Assembly (NCBI GenBank): GCA_014898415.1
Contig: RCTD01000002.1
Location: forward strand, 868,001-932,000
Direction of reading: 5' to 3'
DNA from: Stromatinia cepivora
Lineage: Eukaryota > Ascomycota > Leotiomycetes > Helotiales > Sclerotiniaceae
Length of the DNA stretch: 64,000 nt
Of the stretch, positions 49,749 to 61,106 are shown piece by piece. The position numbers and the translations under genes are program-made. The notes beneath the pieces are model-generated. The model did no database searches. It had not been told where the DNA came from and was given only the letters and a program-made list of their open reading frames with translations. The stretch's first letter is position 1; every line of letters starts with the position of its first letter.

Positions 49749-50180
49749 ATTATTATTAAACTTCAATTCTGTCAACTGTACTGGAAAACATATAGCAAAC
49801 AACAATCTTTCAATCTCGCACCCAAAGTCATATAAACAGATAGGTAATACAGCATGAGATCATATCAATATTCAAGTTTCTTGGTATTCTCGATTGGGTA
49901 TAAATATACATGTAAAGCATAAGCATAAGCAAGCAAACATCGCAACTCCATCGTCCCTCATCATCATTTCTCGTTTCTTCTTCTTCTTCTTCGTATCATC
50001 ATATCCGTGACATTCCATTCCGTTCCATTTCATTACATCAATGCTGACCATTATCATTCATTCATTCATCGTTGACCCCGTGGCGGGCTTCTCCAACCCA
50101 CACCCCTAAAACAAGCAAATAAATACCTAGTAAAACATAAACCACAACCATCCCCCCCAGCTCTCAACACCCAACCCTAC
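49261..50180. other. Convergent intergenic region with CT microsatellite
   Basis: 920 bp without a supported gene. A (CT)n run of about 13 units lies at 49720-49747. C/T-rich DNA continues to the next gene. Confidence 0.5.
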
Positions 50181-50717
50181 TCAAGAAATCTCAACAGCCA
50201 TTCCCTTTCCGTCCAGCACAGGCACAGGCACAGATACATCAACCTCCACCCTCTCTTTCCTACCAGAAGAATAACAAATCTCCCTAAACTTAATTCCCCG
50301 CTCCTTCATCCCCAAATTTCCACCCTCATACCCCAAACTCCCACTTATATTTTCCCATCCCGCTCTACTACTATTCAAACCAATCATACTCTTAACTCTC
50401 CTCATTCCATTTAATCCACTCTCCAATCCATCTAACCCACCTATCGTAATATCCATATCATCTACCTCAATATCCAAATCATCTTCAAATTCTACAGCAC
50501 TTCCATTCCCCATCGTCGGAATCCCATTCACACCATTAACACCAGCTTGCATTGAAGCCTCGAGCGCAGCAGCCCGAGCCATCGCTTTACTCGAATGCAG
50601 ACCATAAGTATAGAGAGCGGTGAAGACGAGAGAGGTGCCTAGCATAACGTGGAATGTGTAGAGGATGTAGAGGGTGATGGATTTGGAGGTTAGGAGGTAG
50701 GCGAGGTTGGAGAACAT
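50181..50717 (-). CDS. Hypothetical small membrane protein
   Basis: Using the first ATG (50717) gives 178 aa. The frame is open to a TTG at 50792, so an upstream exon is possible. Residues 1-40 hold one or two hydrophobic helices (MFSNLAYLLTSKSITLYILYTFHVMLGTSLVFTALYTYGL). The rest is acidic and Gly/Ser/Val-rich (EFEDDLDIEVDDMDITIGG), then a more basic segment with REICYSSGRKERVEVDVSVPVPV. No family is recognised. Real coding is suggested by a single long frame with a sensible membrane-first layout, but no splice or homology evidence supports it, and nearby DNA is low complexity. Confidence 0.42.
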   Translation of the reverse strand: MFSNLAYLLTSKSITLYILYTFHVMLGTSLVFTALYTYGLHSSKAMARAAALEASMQAGVNGVNGIPTMGNGSAVEFEDDLDIEVDDMDITIGGLDGLESGLNGMRRVKSMIGLNSSRAGWENISGSLGYEGGNLGMKERGIKFREICYSSGRKERVEVDVSVPVPVLDGKGMAVEIS

Positions 50718-51926
50718 ATTTATGGTGAGGGTGTGTTTGCGAAGACTGGTTGTATGGAAATTACTGTTTGTAAGTGTTCGGTTGCAGAGCAAATGGAGTT
50801 GATGTTCGAAATCGAAGACTCGAGGTTGGTGATGGAGGTGAAAGGGTGGATGTTGTTAATTGGATGCAAGTTGTGTGAGGTGATTTTTATAAAGTGAATT
50901 GATAGTAGTGTATGATTGTATTGTATGATTGATTCCGTGGATAATTCGTAAGTTTGGTGAGGTAGAAAGAAGAATGATGTTGAGGTGAGGTGAGGTGAGG
51001 TGAGGTGAGGTGAGGTGGGTTGGTTCAGAAGTAGTTGTTCGAAAAAGGAAAGAGCAGATGGCTTATATCTATACTTCCTATCCTTTCAAAACACGCAATT
51101 CCGATGATAAAGAGATTTCTTCGAATTTTTCCAAAGCAATGCCCTGCCATTATTTATTTATTGTTATGATCTCCTTTAACCCCATATTCTGAAGTCATCG
51201 CGAAATTGTGAACATTGACAAATTTCTCCTTACAAGGGACATGCCCGCAAATTCATTCATGCCCATAATTGTCAGAGTGTGAAACCCCTCAAGCGAGCCC
51301 AACTGCCAGCACATCCCTCGTGTGAAGGGTGAAAAATACAGCCCTATGTCAAGGGTGGCCACGCCGAATTTACTCAAATAAATAATAGGAGCCGCAATTA
51401 TAGGGCTTAATCTTCAGCGCATGAAGCAATTTTCAACGTTGTCTAGTCTTTTCGTCGAGTCCACTACGTCAGTGCGGAGTCCTTCTGGAACTTTTGGAAG
51501 AAGAGCACGGTGGATCGTAAGATGGGAGTGGAATCGTAAGAGAGGAGGAATAGAGTTTTGGTGGTGAGGGAAGTTTCAACCCGCATTGATGATCTCAAAC
51601 TTCGAATGTTACCCAGCCACCTCAATATATCGAGTTGAAGACTGGGACGTAGTCATATTTATTATTTTTGGTATAATGCGAGTAATATTAACAATGATGA
51701 GCGGTTCGTCGTATATTTGGTGGTTGAGCATTTCCTCAAGGGGCGTGATTGAGTGTTCCGCGAATCTCCGACCTCCTGCAATTGTCCTTTTTTTGATATG
51801 CGCATGAAATTTTGGGCTTTATGATAAGGACCTTTGCTGTCACATTCTAAGCCATGTCGTTCTCTGGTAAAACTTTTGCGCGCTGACGAGTGATCATTCA
51901 AAGTGATAGGAGATACTCGGAAGCCT
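50718..51926. other. Intergenic region with a GTGAG pentamer array
   Basis: 1.2 kb including the promoter of the small membrane-protein gene and the 3' side of the HET gene. A (GTGAG)n array of about seven units lies at 50981-51017. No other gene is supported. Confidence 0.5.
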
Positions 51927-53675
51927 TCAATGAATCTCGAATGTTCCCAGATCATAAAGTCCATTCTGAACTCCACGTATCCCTTCTCCATACATGAAGC
52001 CATCGATGTATGCCTCTCCCATAAGAATATAGTGATCATCAATCTTCCTCAGTATGACCGGAAATCTACAGCCCGGAAGAATGCAAATCAAATCATCTTT
52101 GGAGCTGTTCCATGGCCCTAGGCCAATAACTCCTGTGTTGGAAACAAGAAACCGGCGTTTATTCATTGTCCAACAAGCAGATATGAGAAGTGCTAATCTT
52201 TCCTTCTCATCAAGGGTTTCCCGGCCCGTCGAAAAAGGAGATAAAGGAAATTCAGATTTTGGTAGCTGTTCTGACAACGTTGTCGCAATAGCCTGCATTC
52301 GGATAGCGTATTCGGTGTCGTCATTGGAACTCCAATTGCCACAAGAAATTGTCCTGCAGAATGCGCCTTGCTCTTCTAAGGAGTGCCCTTTCTTGAAAAC
52401 AACAATATTCCACCACTCTTGCAGTACTTTCAACCCCCTGGCATTGTTATCTCTAGAGTTGAGTTGTCTCCGAAAAGATAGACCAGTTTTCTGCACTCTA
52501 CCTATAATGACCCCGGTAGTCCTCAAAACATACCCATCTTGAAGAAATTCTACATTGGCATAACTATCACCAGAAGCCATAAACTGCGGCTCACTATGCT
52601 GAAGTCCAATTATTGTAGGCTGTTCGCTTTGTGGCGGTCTCGTCCAGTTTGGTACCCATGAAGGAAGCTCATCACCGTCGGACGCTTTTTGATCGACGCA
52701 AATGATATCAAGCCTTCGGGAATCATGAATTATATGTCTTGCAGTGTGTGTATACACTTGACGAACTGACAATGAATAATCGAATCGACCAAAGGATTTT
52801 CGTGAATCGGATATCCCAATCAACGCATAGACTTTATCTCTTGGGTCCGACGACTTCTTACTCTTGTGGGAAAGCAAAAGCTCGAAAAGAGGGGGCTCAA
52901 CTGCATCAGGAGCTTGATATCTTGACACCTGCAGACCCTTTGGGCCCCCAGTAGTGAGAGTACGTACAAATGATGGTGATTTTAAGTAGATAGACAACAA
53001 TAAGTGTTCCTCTCTTTTCAATATATCGCACGTGTTACTGAGCTCTATCAAAGGTATACTTTCGTCGCCACAAAACACAACTGCTTCTTTTGCACAGGCA
53101 ACTTCTTGAATAACCCAAATTCTCCACCAATATTGACGACGAAAGAGACTTATTAAAGCCATCAATTGATCCTGTACTAACGGATCATGGAGCATAGTTA
53201 TCACTTGATTCCTTGAAGCAACGTTCAGTTTTTTTGCTAATTGAATAGCCAAAGAGCTGTTCTCCTTTTCAGCACCAATCCAAACGGGTACAAATTGTGC
53301 TTTTTGAAAAATGGTTCTCATCTTAGCTATCTGATCATTTCTCTCTGGTATGTTGCTCTGGTCAATGCAAATGGCATCGACCCACAAAAAGTAGTCTTCA
53401 TCCTCTGTTTGAGAACGTAGTCTTTTCAAAGCACCAAGGAGATTTTTTGATGCCGTGAGGCTTTTTCCATTGATGATTATTGGCTCTGAGGCAGTTTTGG
53501 CACCCCAAGTATAAGAAAGTGCTCGATAATTCGGCGCTTTGTGAAAAGCTGTGTGGATAAGCTGACAACATACACTATCGTCCTTATAAACTGAGGGAAG
53601 AATTCGCAGTAAACGAATCTCATCTGCTTCGTGTTCCAATTCCCTGTATTGGAAGGGGGCAATTGGTTGATCCAT
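51927..53675 (-). CDS. Heterokaryon-incompatibility (HET) domain protein
   Basis: An intronless 582-aa frame. The HET domain opens with FQYRELEHEADEIRLLRILPS and YRALSYTWGAKT, continues with LWVDAICIDQSNIPERNDQIAKM and VPVWIGAEKENS, and covers about residues 45-200. These are the family signatures. The C-terminal half has the usual HET-6-like end (GLGPWNSSKDDLICILPGCRFPVILRK, DDHYILMGEAYIDG). HET proteins trigger cell death when unlike hyphae fuse or in innate-like responses; no partner (NLR, lipase or similar) is adjacent. No NACHT or TIR part is fused. A shadow frame on the plus strand inside it is not a gene. Confidence 0.93.
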   Translation of the reverse strand: MDQPIAPFQYRELEHEADEIRLLRILPSVYKDDSVCCQLIHTAFHKAPNYRALSYTWGAKTASEPIIINGKSLTASKNLLGALKRLRSQTEDEDYFLWVDAICIDQSNIPERNDQIAKMRTIFQKAQFVPVWIGAEKENSSLAIQLAKKLNVASRNQVITMLHDPLVQDQLMALISLFRRQYWWRIWVIQEVACAKEAVVFCGDESIPLIELSNTCDILKREEHLLLSIYLKSPSFVRTLTTGGPKGLQVSRYQAPDAVEPPLFELLLSHKSKKSSDPRDKVYALIGISDSRKSFGRFDYSLSVRQVYTHTARHIIHDSRRLDIICVDQKASDGDELPSWVPNWTRPPQSEQPTIIGLQHSEPQFMASGDSYANVEFLQDGYVLRTTGVIIGRVQKTGLSFRRQLNSRDNNARGLKVLQEWWNIVVFKKGHSLEEQGAFCRTISCGNWSSNDDTEYAIRMQAIATTLSEQLPKSEFPLSPFSTGRETLDEKERLALLISACWTMNKRRFLVSNTGVIGLGPWNSSKDDLICILPGCRFPVILRKIDDHYILMGEAYIDGFMYGEGIRGVQNGLYDLGTFEIH

Positions 53676-54776
53676 CTGTGTGATGATTTTCTTGTTGTTT
53701 AGACATCGTATATATCGAATATGAGAATCTTGTTCGATTATCTAAAGATTTGCGGTCGGCGTTTACGAGCTTCCGTCACCGTGTTTCTTGGCAACCTCTC
53801 CAGTTTGACGGTTCTTCCATCACAATTTAAAATGGAAGACTTCGGATGGTTTCGAGGTATTCTTCAGATTATCACCATCTGTGCTTAATGCATGAAAATG
53901 ATAGTGTACTGTATCTAGAATAGGGCTTTAGGTGAGAACTTGTACCCATAGTATCTACTTGGGTAGGTGGAATTTTTAAGATATTGTATCCTCATCATCC
54001 CTTAGACTTCTACGTTCAAGATCTTTCATAAATTCTGGTTCTGTCATGGCCCCTCGGGTCATGTCGTTGATGGGAAATGAATTTGGGATCGCAAGCTGAA
54101 GAAACGCTTCAATGGCTACAAGTGCTCAGACATATTGGTACAGAGTTTCTTCCGAATCCTCTACTTTTGTTGATTGTTGAAGACTAAAGTGGTGGTATAT
54201 TCCCTGAATTATCATATCACGTCGATCAGCTTTTCGGCTGTCATCTTCGCATCCATATCAGACGAAAGTATATGATATTCATTATTCATGACTTTGGAAG
54301 TCCAAAACATGAAGGGGGTTCAGGTTGTTTGAGTAAGCTATACAGTCCGTATCTTCAAAATGTCTTGCACCTTTTAGAAATAGTGAATTATGATGGCAAA
54401 TACTATGGCACTGTGTCAACTAGCTTCAATTCTACAATAATCCCACTCTTCATATTATGCATTTTGATAGCACCAACCCCACTCCCCGGATGATCTTAAT
54501 CTGAATATTGATAGTAGGATTGAATTGCTTATCAATCAAATAATTTGTATCATTTGTCATGATCTGGCAGTCTGATCAGTATTTATTTCATTGTTACATT
54601 GAGTCCTTGAGTCCTTGAGTTCTTGGTGTCCGAAACTAGTAGTTATGACGTTGGTGAAATATCCCCGCATCGCCCACTACACACGTTCTTTATACTCCTC
54701 ACTTCCATCTCTTCATTCTGCATTCAATCCCAAAATACATCGAGTTTCGTTCAGATCTCAATTAAATTATTCTAAG
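53676..54776. other. Intergenic region, no gene seen
   Basis: About 1.1 kb between the HET gene and the glutathione transferase. Only chance frames; the last 132 bp could encode an in-frame N-terminal extension of the next gene. Confidence 0.45.
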
Positions 54777-56059
54777 ATGTCTTCCAACTTCTATCTTGAC
54801 GGTACCCCTGATGAAGTCAAAAATGCAAAGGTTACTTAGCCCGGTTTGCATGCTCAGTGCATTTAGCTGACTGTGAAACAACAAGGGGTTGCATCTTATA
54901 ACAATGTCAACACCCAATGGCAAGAAGGTTCAGATTATGCTTGAGGAGTTAAAGGCTGCATATGGCACCGAATGTATTACTTGCCCCGTGAAATAATGAG
55001 TCCGGGCGGCAGTTCAGACTGTCGAAAACAGTATCTGAAATCAAGTATAAAGAATTATGCTAACACTTAGATCAGACACTCACACTCTAATCCATATCTC
55101 CACCAATGAGCAGAAGAAAGACTGGTTCTTGAAGCTGAATCCAAATGGTACTTTCAACAAGAAGAACTTATGTAAAAGTTCGAGGCTCACTATCTTGCAG
55201 GTCGAATTCCCCTCCTGATTGATAACACTAAGACTCCTCCATTTCCTGTCATGGAGACTAGTGCAGAGTTGCTATACCTCCTGAAAGAGTTCGATAGCAA
55301 CGATTTGTTTGGATTTAAGGATGAGCTGGAGAGAAATGAGTGTCTTCAATGGCTCTTCTTTTGGCATGGAAGTGTAAGTTCTTTGCTGCCCCTAATCATA
55401 TAAATCTACTAATCATTTTGCAGGGTGCTCCGGTAAGTTTAAGCGGGTATTTTTCTTCTAGAGCCCTGGAGTCATATGAGATGTGCATGAACTCCATATT
55501 CTTTGAAAACATCACTTAAGATCTACTGCCTTAGCATTACTAATGACTTCAACTTAGTACCAAGGCCAAGTTGTCTACTTTGCCAAGATTGCAAGTGAGA
55601 AAAATCCAGGTAAATAGCTATTGTTCGTCTTTGTGCAGAACAATCAAGTAACCCTGATGGGTGCATAGGAGTTTTGAAGAGATACAAGGACGAGACTTTG
55701 CGCATTTTTGGGGTGCTCGAAATTCGCTTGTCAGGCAAATATACCGGCGAGCCTCGTGATTATTTGGCTGGGAATGGAAAAGGAAAATATTCAGTTGCAG
55801 ATATCGGAACTTGGCGTGAGTTATTTTCCATGCTCCCTTTGATGTCAGGTTGATTGACAAGACTTTCAGCATGGGTGAGTGGGTGGGACTTCTCAGGTGC
55901 AATTACGCAGGAGGAAATGAATCAATTCCCGCATGTGTTAAAATGGATTGATAGAATTGCTGAGGTCAGTAATTTATATCCAAATTTAGTGATTTTTGCT
56001 AATAAGCACAGCGACCGGCCGTCCAAAGTGGAACGGCCAAAAGATGGCAAAATTGGTGA
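54777..56059 (+). CDS. Glutathione S-transferase, Ure2/YfcG-like
   Basis: Nine exons: 54777-54830, 54886-54973, 55076-55147, 55201-55373, 55424-55432, 55558-55609, 55669-55815, 55870-55964, 56012-56059. They give 245 aa. At first glance the locus looks broken, but splicing restores one clean frame. The thioredoxin-like half shows GLHLITMSTPNGKKVQIMLEEL, EQKKDWFLKLNPNGRIPLLIDN, and PVMETSAELLYLL (the glutathione-gamma-glutamyl site ES/TS type). The helical half shows WLFFWHGSGAPYQGQVVYF and KYSVADIGTWPWVSGWDF. Exon 5 is only 9 nt (Gly-Ala-Pro) and lies exactly in the conserved SGAPYQGQ motif. The chosen start is the second ATG; a first in-frame ATG at 54645 would add a basic, acid-free 44-residue leader resembling a mitochondrial presequence. 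Confidence 0.88.
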
Positions 56060-57249
56060 ATGCTATCGTACAGACAATAGTAGTTAGGTCATTGAGTTTT
56101 ATTGGTAACGTTAGATACCTGGAGAATGTCGAGAGAGGAAGTGAATTTGGAAGGTGTGAATATCCAACAAATGTATAGCTTCAATATCAAATCTCTAAAC
56201 TTTCGCATTCGAGCTCCTTCGGTCGGAAACCATCGGACCCCCAGATTATAACTTCTCAATGTGCTATCTGCCTTCAAACATTCAATGATTGACCATCCCA
56301 ATAATCATAATATTGAAAAACACAACTCTGAGTGTGAGTCATCTTGAAACAAATAATCTAATTGGCTAGACTGTAATGTATTCACCCGTTACTAGTGTTT
56401 CAAGGTCCTGCATAAAGTTTGGCTTCTTGCAGAGGACTTTCTTCTTTCTTACAACAAACAGTAACTCACTGATTTTCAATATGGAACGCATTTGCGATTT
56501 TTTGTGCGCTGGTAAAGATTTCTGCTGCTTTGCATGCTTTGCAGGTGTGTTTCGCTTTTTTTGTGTCACAGGGTGCTTTCCGTAGTAATTGTCGTCGGTG
56601 CTTGTTAGCTGTCGCAACTTCTGTCTTTTATACTGTGTTGTCAAACGCAAATTGTCTTTGTCAGGATAGGCTCATGCTACAATATCTTCCTTGACAAAAA
56701 GAAAAAGTGTCCGCTCGCGGGTGAAGGGCGTTTTAACTTTATATCTAGACTTTTCTACCAAAAAAAAAAAGAGAGCTTGAATGTTGCCGAAGCCCTTCTC
56801 TTCTTCACTACTTCGTGTTGAAGTTGACGAACGAAAACCGATGGTATTGACGACAACAACAGTTCCCCAGAGCTTTTACCATCAACGCAATAGTAGTCTA
56901 TTGAGGAGCTTCGCCTCAGCCGCAAGACCAATATTCTCTAGTCGCAGGCACTTTCCCCTGGCAAGTGACTTTTGCTTGAACTTAGAAAACACCACAATCA
57001 CCTTTGGGTATGCACAAAAGTCCCTTCTGACCTTAATTGCATCAAAACCAAATTTACCCAAATTCACTGTTTCTCTACCCTCATTTCTCCACTCTAATTC
57101 GAACATTCAATTAGCTATCGTATTGATCAATATCTTTTTCGGAAGACCTCATACTTCCATCTGTGTCCTTTTTCAAATCAGAAAACTAATCAACCACCCT
57201 TTCTTTTTAACAGAAACCCAAATATCCTATCTATCCGACTTTATTTTAA
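56060..57249. other. Intergenic region, no gene seen
   Basis: 1.2 kb between two plus-strand genes, including 3' UTR and promoter. A lysine-rich chance frame on the minus strand (56366-56650) and a 173-codon plus frame (56781-57302) lack motifs and are not reported as genes. Confidence 0.5.
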
Positions 57250-58467
57250 ATGGATACCACCGCCGCCTATACACTTCCTCTGGCAGAGGCCAGTCAGTTT
57301 GAAGAATGGCTTAAGGTAGCTATGAAGTGGAAAATTGGGAAGGTAAACTTCTGCAGCTCTCCTGTGCCACGATTTCCACTAACCACTGCTTCGATCACAG
57401 AATTACAGATGGACATCCCCCACAAAAGAAGAAAAGGTCGACGGGAGCAAGGGAGAACTGATGGGACTCTCAACACCAGCTTCTCCTTTAAAGCCAACAT
57501 CCCCGTCATCCTTGGACTCTTCAGTATCGGTCCGATCAGACTCAGTTACATCTTACTTAGCCCTTTCGACCTCCGAAGCTCCATCGTTAGCCCCGCCGTG
57601 TGTGACCTCAGCAGCGGTAGTTACACCAACCGATCATAATTTGGCAGTTGATTCGGACGCTACTACTCCATGGATAGCCGACCTCCCTTATCATCCTAAA
57701 TCGTTGGCACCACGTTCTTCTCCTCCTTCTCCTCCTTCGACACCTCCAGAGCAAGAACCCGGATTCAAGAACGAGTTCTTCGAGATTAAAACTTCCCCAA
57801 AGGGCGGTCTAGGTTGTTTCGCAAGGACGGATATCAAGTCTGGAACTATGATTCATTCCGAGGAACCTTTGTTCATATCTTCGATTTTACAGGTCTATTA
57901 TAACTTCGAACAATTGACGGCAGAGAAACAAGCTGATTATTTGGGGTTGCATTGTTGGCATGGTCTCGCTAATCACAAAATACTTGCAATATTTCAGACC
58001 AATCGGTACGTTATTGCCTTACTGCCAATCCCATTCGTCCCCAGCTCAATTCGTGTAAAAGAAGTGCATCACTAACTCAACTCTCAAACAGTTTTCACAT
58101 AAGCGGCGGAAAAGCTGGTATCTTTCTCAATTCATCTCGCTTCAACCACGCCTGCCCTGGTTTCCGTAATTGCAGCTACAGTTACGATAAAGACACCAAT
58201 AAAATGGTTTTCACGACTACCGACGGGATAAAAAAGGATCAGGAACTTACTATCTCCTATGCGAGTATCCCCAATTGTCTTTATCAGAACTACGGATTCT
58301 TCTGCGATTGTCCAGGATGTCCTCCTTCAGATTCCGCATTTAAGGAGTGGAAAAATGAGGATAGACTGAGAAAGAATGCGGAGCGTGATAGTGATAGAAT
58401 GGTCAACTTTGAGATGGAATCATATCCGGTCAACGCGGCGTGGGAGAACGATGTTTATGAGTGGTAA
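57250..58467 (+). CDS. SET-domain protein (SMYD-like, putative lysine methyltransferase)
   Basis: Exons 57250-57342, 57401-58005 and 58092-58467 (introns 58 and 86 bp) give 357 aa. A disordered, Ser/Pro-rich first third (TPASPLKPTSPSSLDSS, SSPPSPPSTPPEQ) precedes the SET domain, which begins at FKNEFFEIKTSPKGGLGCFARTDIKSGTMIHSEEP. After the second splice the catalytic core reads FNHACPGFRNCSYSYD and QELTISYA, the NH-x-C and ELxISY methyltransferase motifs, followed by a Cys-rich post-SET piece, GFFCDCPGCP. Such proteins methylate lysines on histones or other targets with S-adenosylmethionine. No MYND finger is present. The first intron could use either of two donors; the GTAAAC one gives a CTAAC branch. 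Confidence 0.9.
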
Positions 58468-61106
58468 AGTGTGGTGGTTGATTGGTGATTTATGAAACGA
58501 GGGGAAAACATTATTATTCGTTGCCTAAGCGGCAGTTATCAAGTTATTGGATGAGCTATTGTGGAGGGAGGTTCGTGGATCTGCACTGGACTTAAAGCTG
58601 GATGTTTGTTGGTCTTGGGGTCACTGGAGTCCGGAATTGACGTTAAACTATTCTACCTATTGTGAAGGGCGTTAGGGGTGGAACATCGATTCGTTATTGC
58701 TTAGTTGGGGGAAAGTTTATTATTTTAAAAATTATAGTTTGGAAAGCCCATCTGTCTAGCGTGTAGGTATAGGTGAAACTGATGTACTTTGAGTGATGAT
58801 TCGAGAATACCTAAACTTAATGATCTAGAAACAACTTCAATCAAAGACCTCAGGGCCAAGAACCATCTCCTGAATTCTAGATCCTTCAGAACAACGAAAT
58901 TCTGAACGCCAGTTTGGGCCCCAAAGTCTGAATCAGCTATATATATTCCATTCTCAGATTTTTTAGCTCCAATCTCGTCACACATATATATATTATAAAT
59001 ATCTCCAACCTCTCCATAATCCTATACTCTCTCACAAACATATCATATATCATTTATAAACAAACCCATAAAATAACAAACCCAACCCTCAACCTCCAAA
59101 AAACAACTAGAACAATTCCAAAATCCGAATCCACATTCATATCCACATCCACATTCATATCAACAGTCATATCGACAACCGAGATGGATATAAATATCCC
59201 CTTAAATTCTCGCGCGAAAAAATTAGAGAAATTGAAGAAGAAGGTTGATAGAAGAAAGGGGATGGAGATTTCTGGGGAGGTTTTGAAGATGGATGGGAAG
59301 AAGGGAAAGGGAGGAAATGGGGAGAGGGGGAAACTTAGGGGTAGGGAGAGGGAGGGGAAGAGAAAGGAGGGTGGAGGAGGGGAAGGGGAAGGAGATGGGA
59401 AGAGGGAAAGGGAAAGGAGATGATGTATGATTGTGTGGGAGAGGGGAAGGGAGAACTGGGGTGGGGCGTTGGTGAATAGATATTTAGTAGGGTTTGGACG
59501 TTTGGAGGTTAGAGGAGGGGTGGGGGTTTTATTGGGTTGGGATGGGATGGGATTGGAATAGGGATGGGAATGGGAATGGGAATGGAATAGGGATGGGAAT
59601 GGGAATGGAGGTTGAAGGTTGAAGGTGAAGGCAAAAGAAGAGGAGGAAAAAGAACCAGTGAGTTACGTACTGCGGTGGTGCGCGTATGCGAATGTGTAGC
59701 TAAGTTTGCCTCGAGTTCGTGTATTTTATCTCAAGAGTCGGAAAGAAAATTATGAAAATGAGGTGGCTGGTTTTAATATAAATCTGCTGGTTTATGAATG
59801 TAATGTATGATGTGATGTATGATATGATGTATAGCGCTGAAGTGAAATAAGTACCTATGAGTTGTGAGGACTTCTTGGGGAATCACAAAGACGACTTCAT
59901 ATCACAAGGCAAGGAAAGCTAGCCGGAGGGTATTTAAATCCCAAGAACTTGCGTGATATTTGGGACAATGATGGGGATAGGATAAGTGATGAAAGTCAAG
60001 AGAGATCCTAGTACCTATCTGAGCTGTGAATTCAGTCATATCATGCTGAGACAGAATAACAAACGAGGGCTCCTAGCTTCTCTTCTCAAGTCACTGACTC
60101 TTCAATCTCACTTCGTACTTTCACCTCACGCCCTCTCAGCTCATCCTTCTCACCTCATCCTTTTACCTCACTCCATCCCCATCCCCTCCTAAAAAAAATC
60201 AAAACCCCATTTCCCAAAACCAGAAAATCCTCACAGTACCTACCTACAGCCAAAAAATAATCTGCCTTCCTAAGCAGACAAGCGCCTTTCTTCCTCTTCT
60301 ACAGAGACCAAAAAACAAAGGCTCCAGAGCGCACCGCTCTAGAAACCCAATGAATATGCGCGAAGTTATACCATATATCATTGTCTGTATTGAAGTTTTG
60401 ATAATTCTAGGTAAATAGGAAGGCAGGCAACGTTTATAGGGACGATGGATTCTATCGCTGTGTCATTGTGATGTATGGGTGGGTGCTTGGGGTTGGTTGT
60501 GTGTTTGGGTTTATGTTGGAGGGTTTGGAGGTTCTTGCTTGGGTTGGTTATTTGTGGGAGGATGGATGAAGAATGAATTATGAGGTTTTGGTTGTGGTGT
60601 GAGGATGTTATATTGATGTATTTGAGCTTTGCGGAGTTGTGTTTCAATTCCATGTGGATATTGCAGATGATGAGTTTTTATAGCTGGATACTAAGCAACT
60701 GAGTTTTACCGCACTGTGAAAGCGGTACAATTCTCTAAATTCCAGTCAACATATTGTTTTCTCCAACTCGCTAAAATCCGCGGAGCTTGATACATAATCT
60801 CATGGGCTTCTACTTGAACTTTCCATCTCCCGCTCTTTCCCAATCCAGATCTTGGGCGTGGGAGTGCTAGGGTAATGGAAGTCAGTGTTGTCCAGATATG
60901 CATGCATTATGTGCCGGTTAGGGTATCCGTCACTGCATATTGAAATCATTTTCGTGGTGTGTATGGCAACTCGTCTTCGCTGGAGGCCTGTTATTCCCAC
61001 GACAAGAGTTTCGGGATAACATGCACTGGCGAAGTATTCTCGCAAGTTCGTTTTCTGAACATTCACCCTATAATCCTTTCTCAAAAAACGGCAACTCCTC
61101 CGTCCT
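58468..61106. other. 2.6-kb gene-poor region of strand-biased low-complexity DNA
   Basis: No supported gene. The plus strand changes from C/A-rich (about 58985-59180) to an almost pure purine stretch (about 59220-59640, with GGGA/GGAATGGG runs), back to pyrimidine-rich (60080-60300) and to G/T-rich (60470-60620). A 79-codon Lys/Gly/Arg/Glu-rich frame at 59184-59423 merely translates the purine run. Confidence 0.45.

Noticed and set aside
54777..56059. Glutathione transferase as a frameshifted pseudogene
   Set aside because: Stops in the plain frames all fall in introns; nine exons join to a full, intact product.
56366..56650. Lys-rich 94-codon minus-strand frame
   Set aside because: No motif and no splice support; the composition looks accidental.
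59184..59423. 79-aa Lys/Gly/Arg/Glu-rich protein
   Set aside because: It is a translation of a purine run, without a stable alternative or homologue that I know of.
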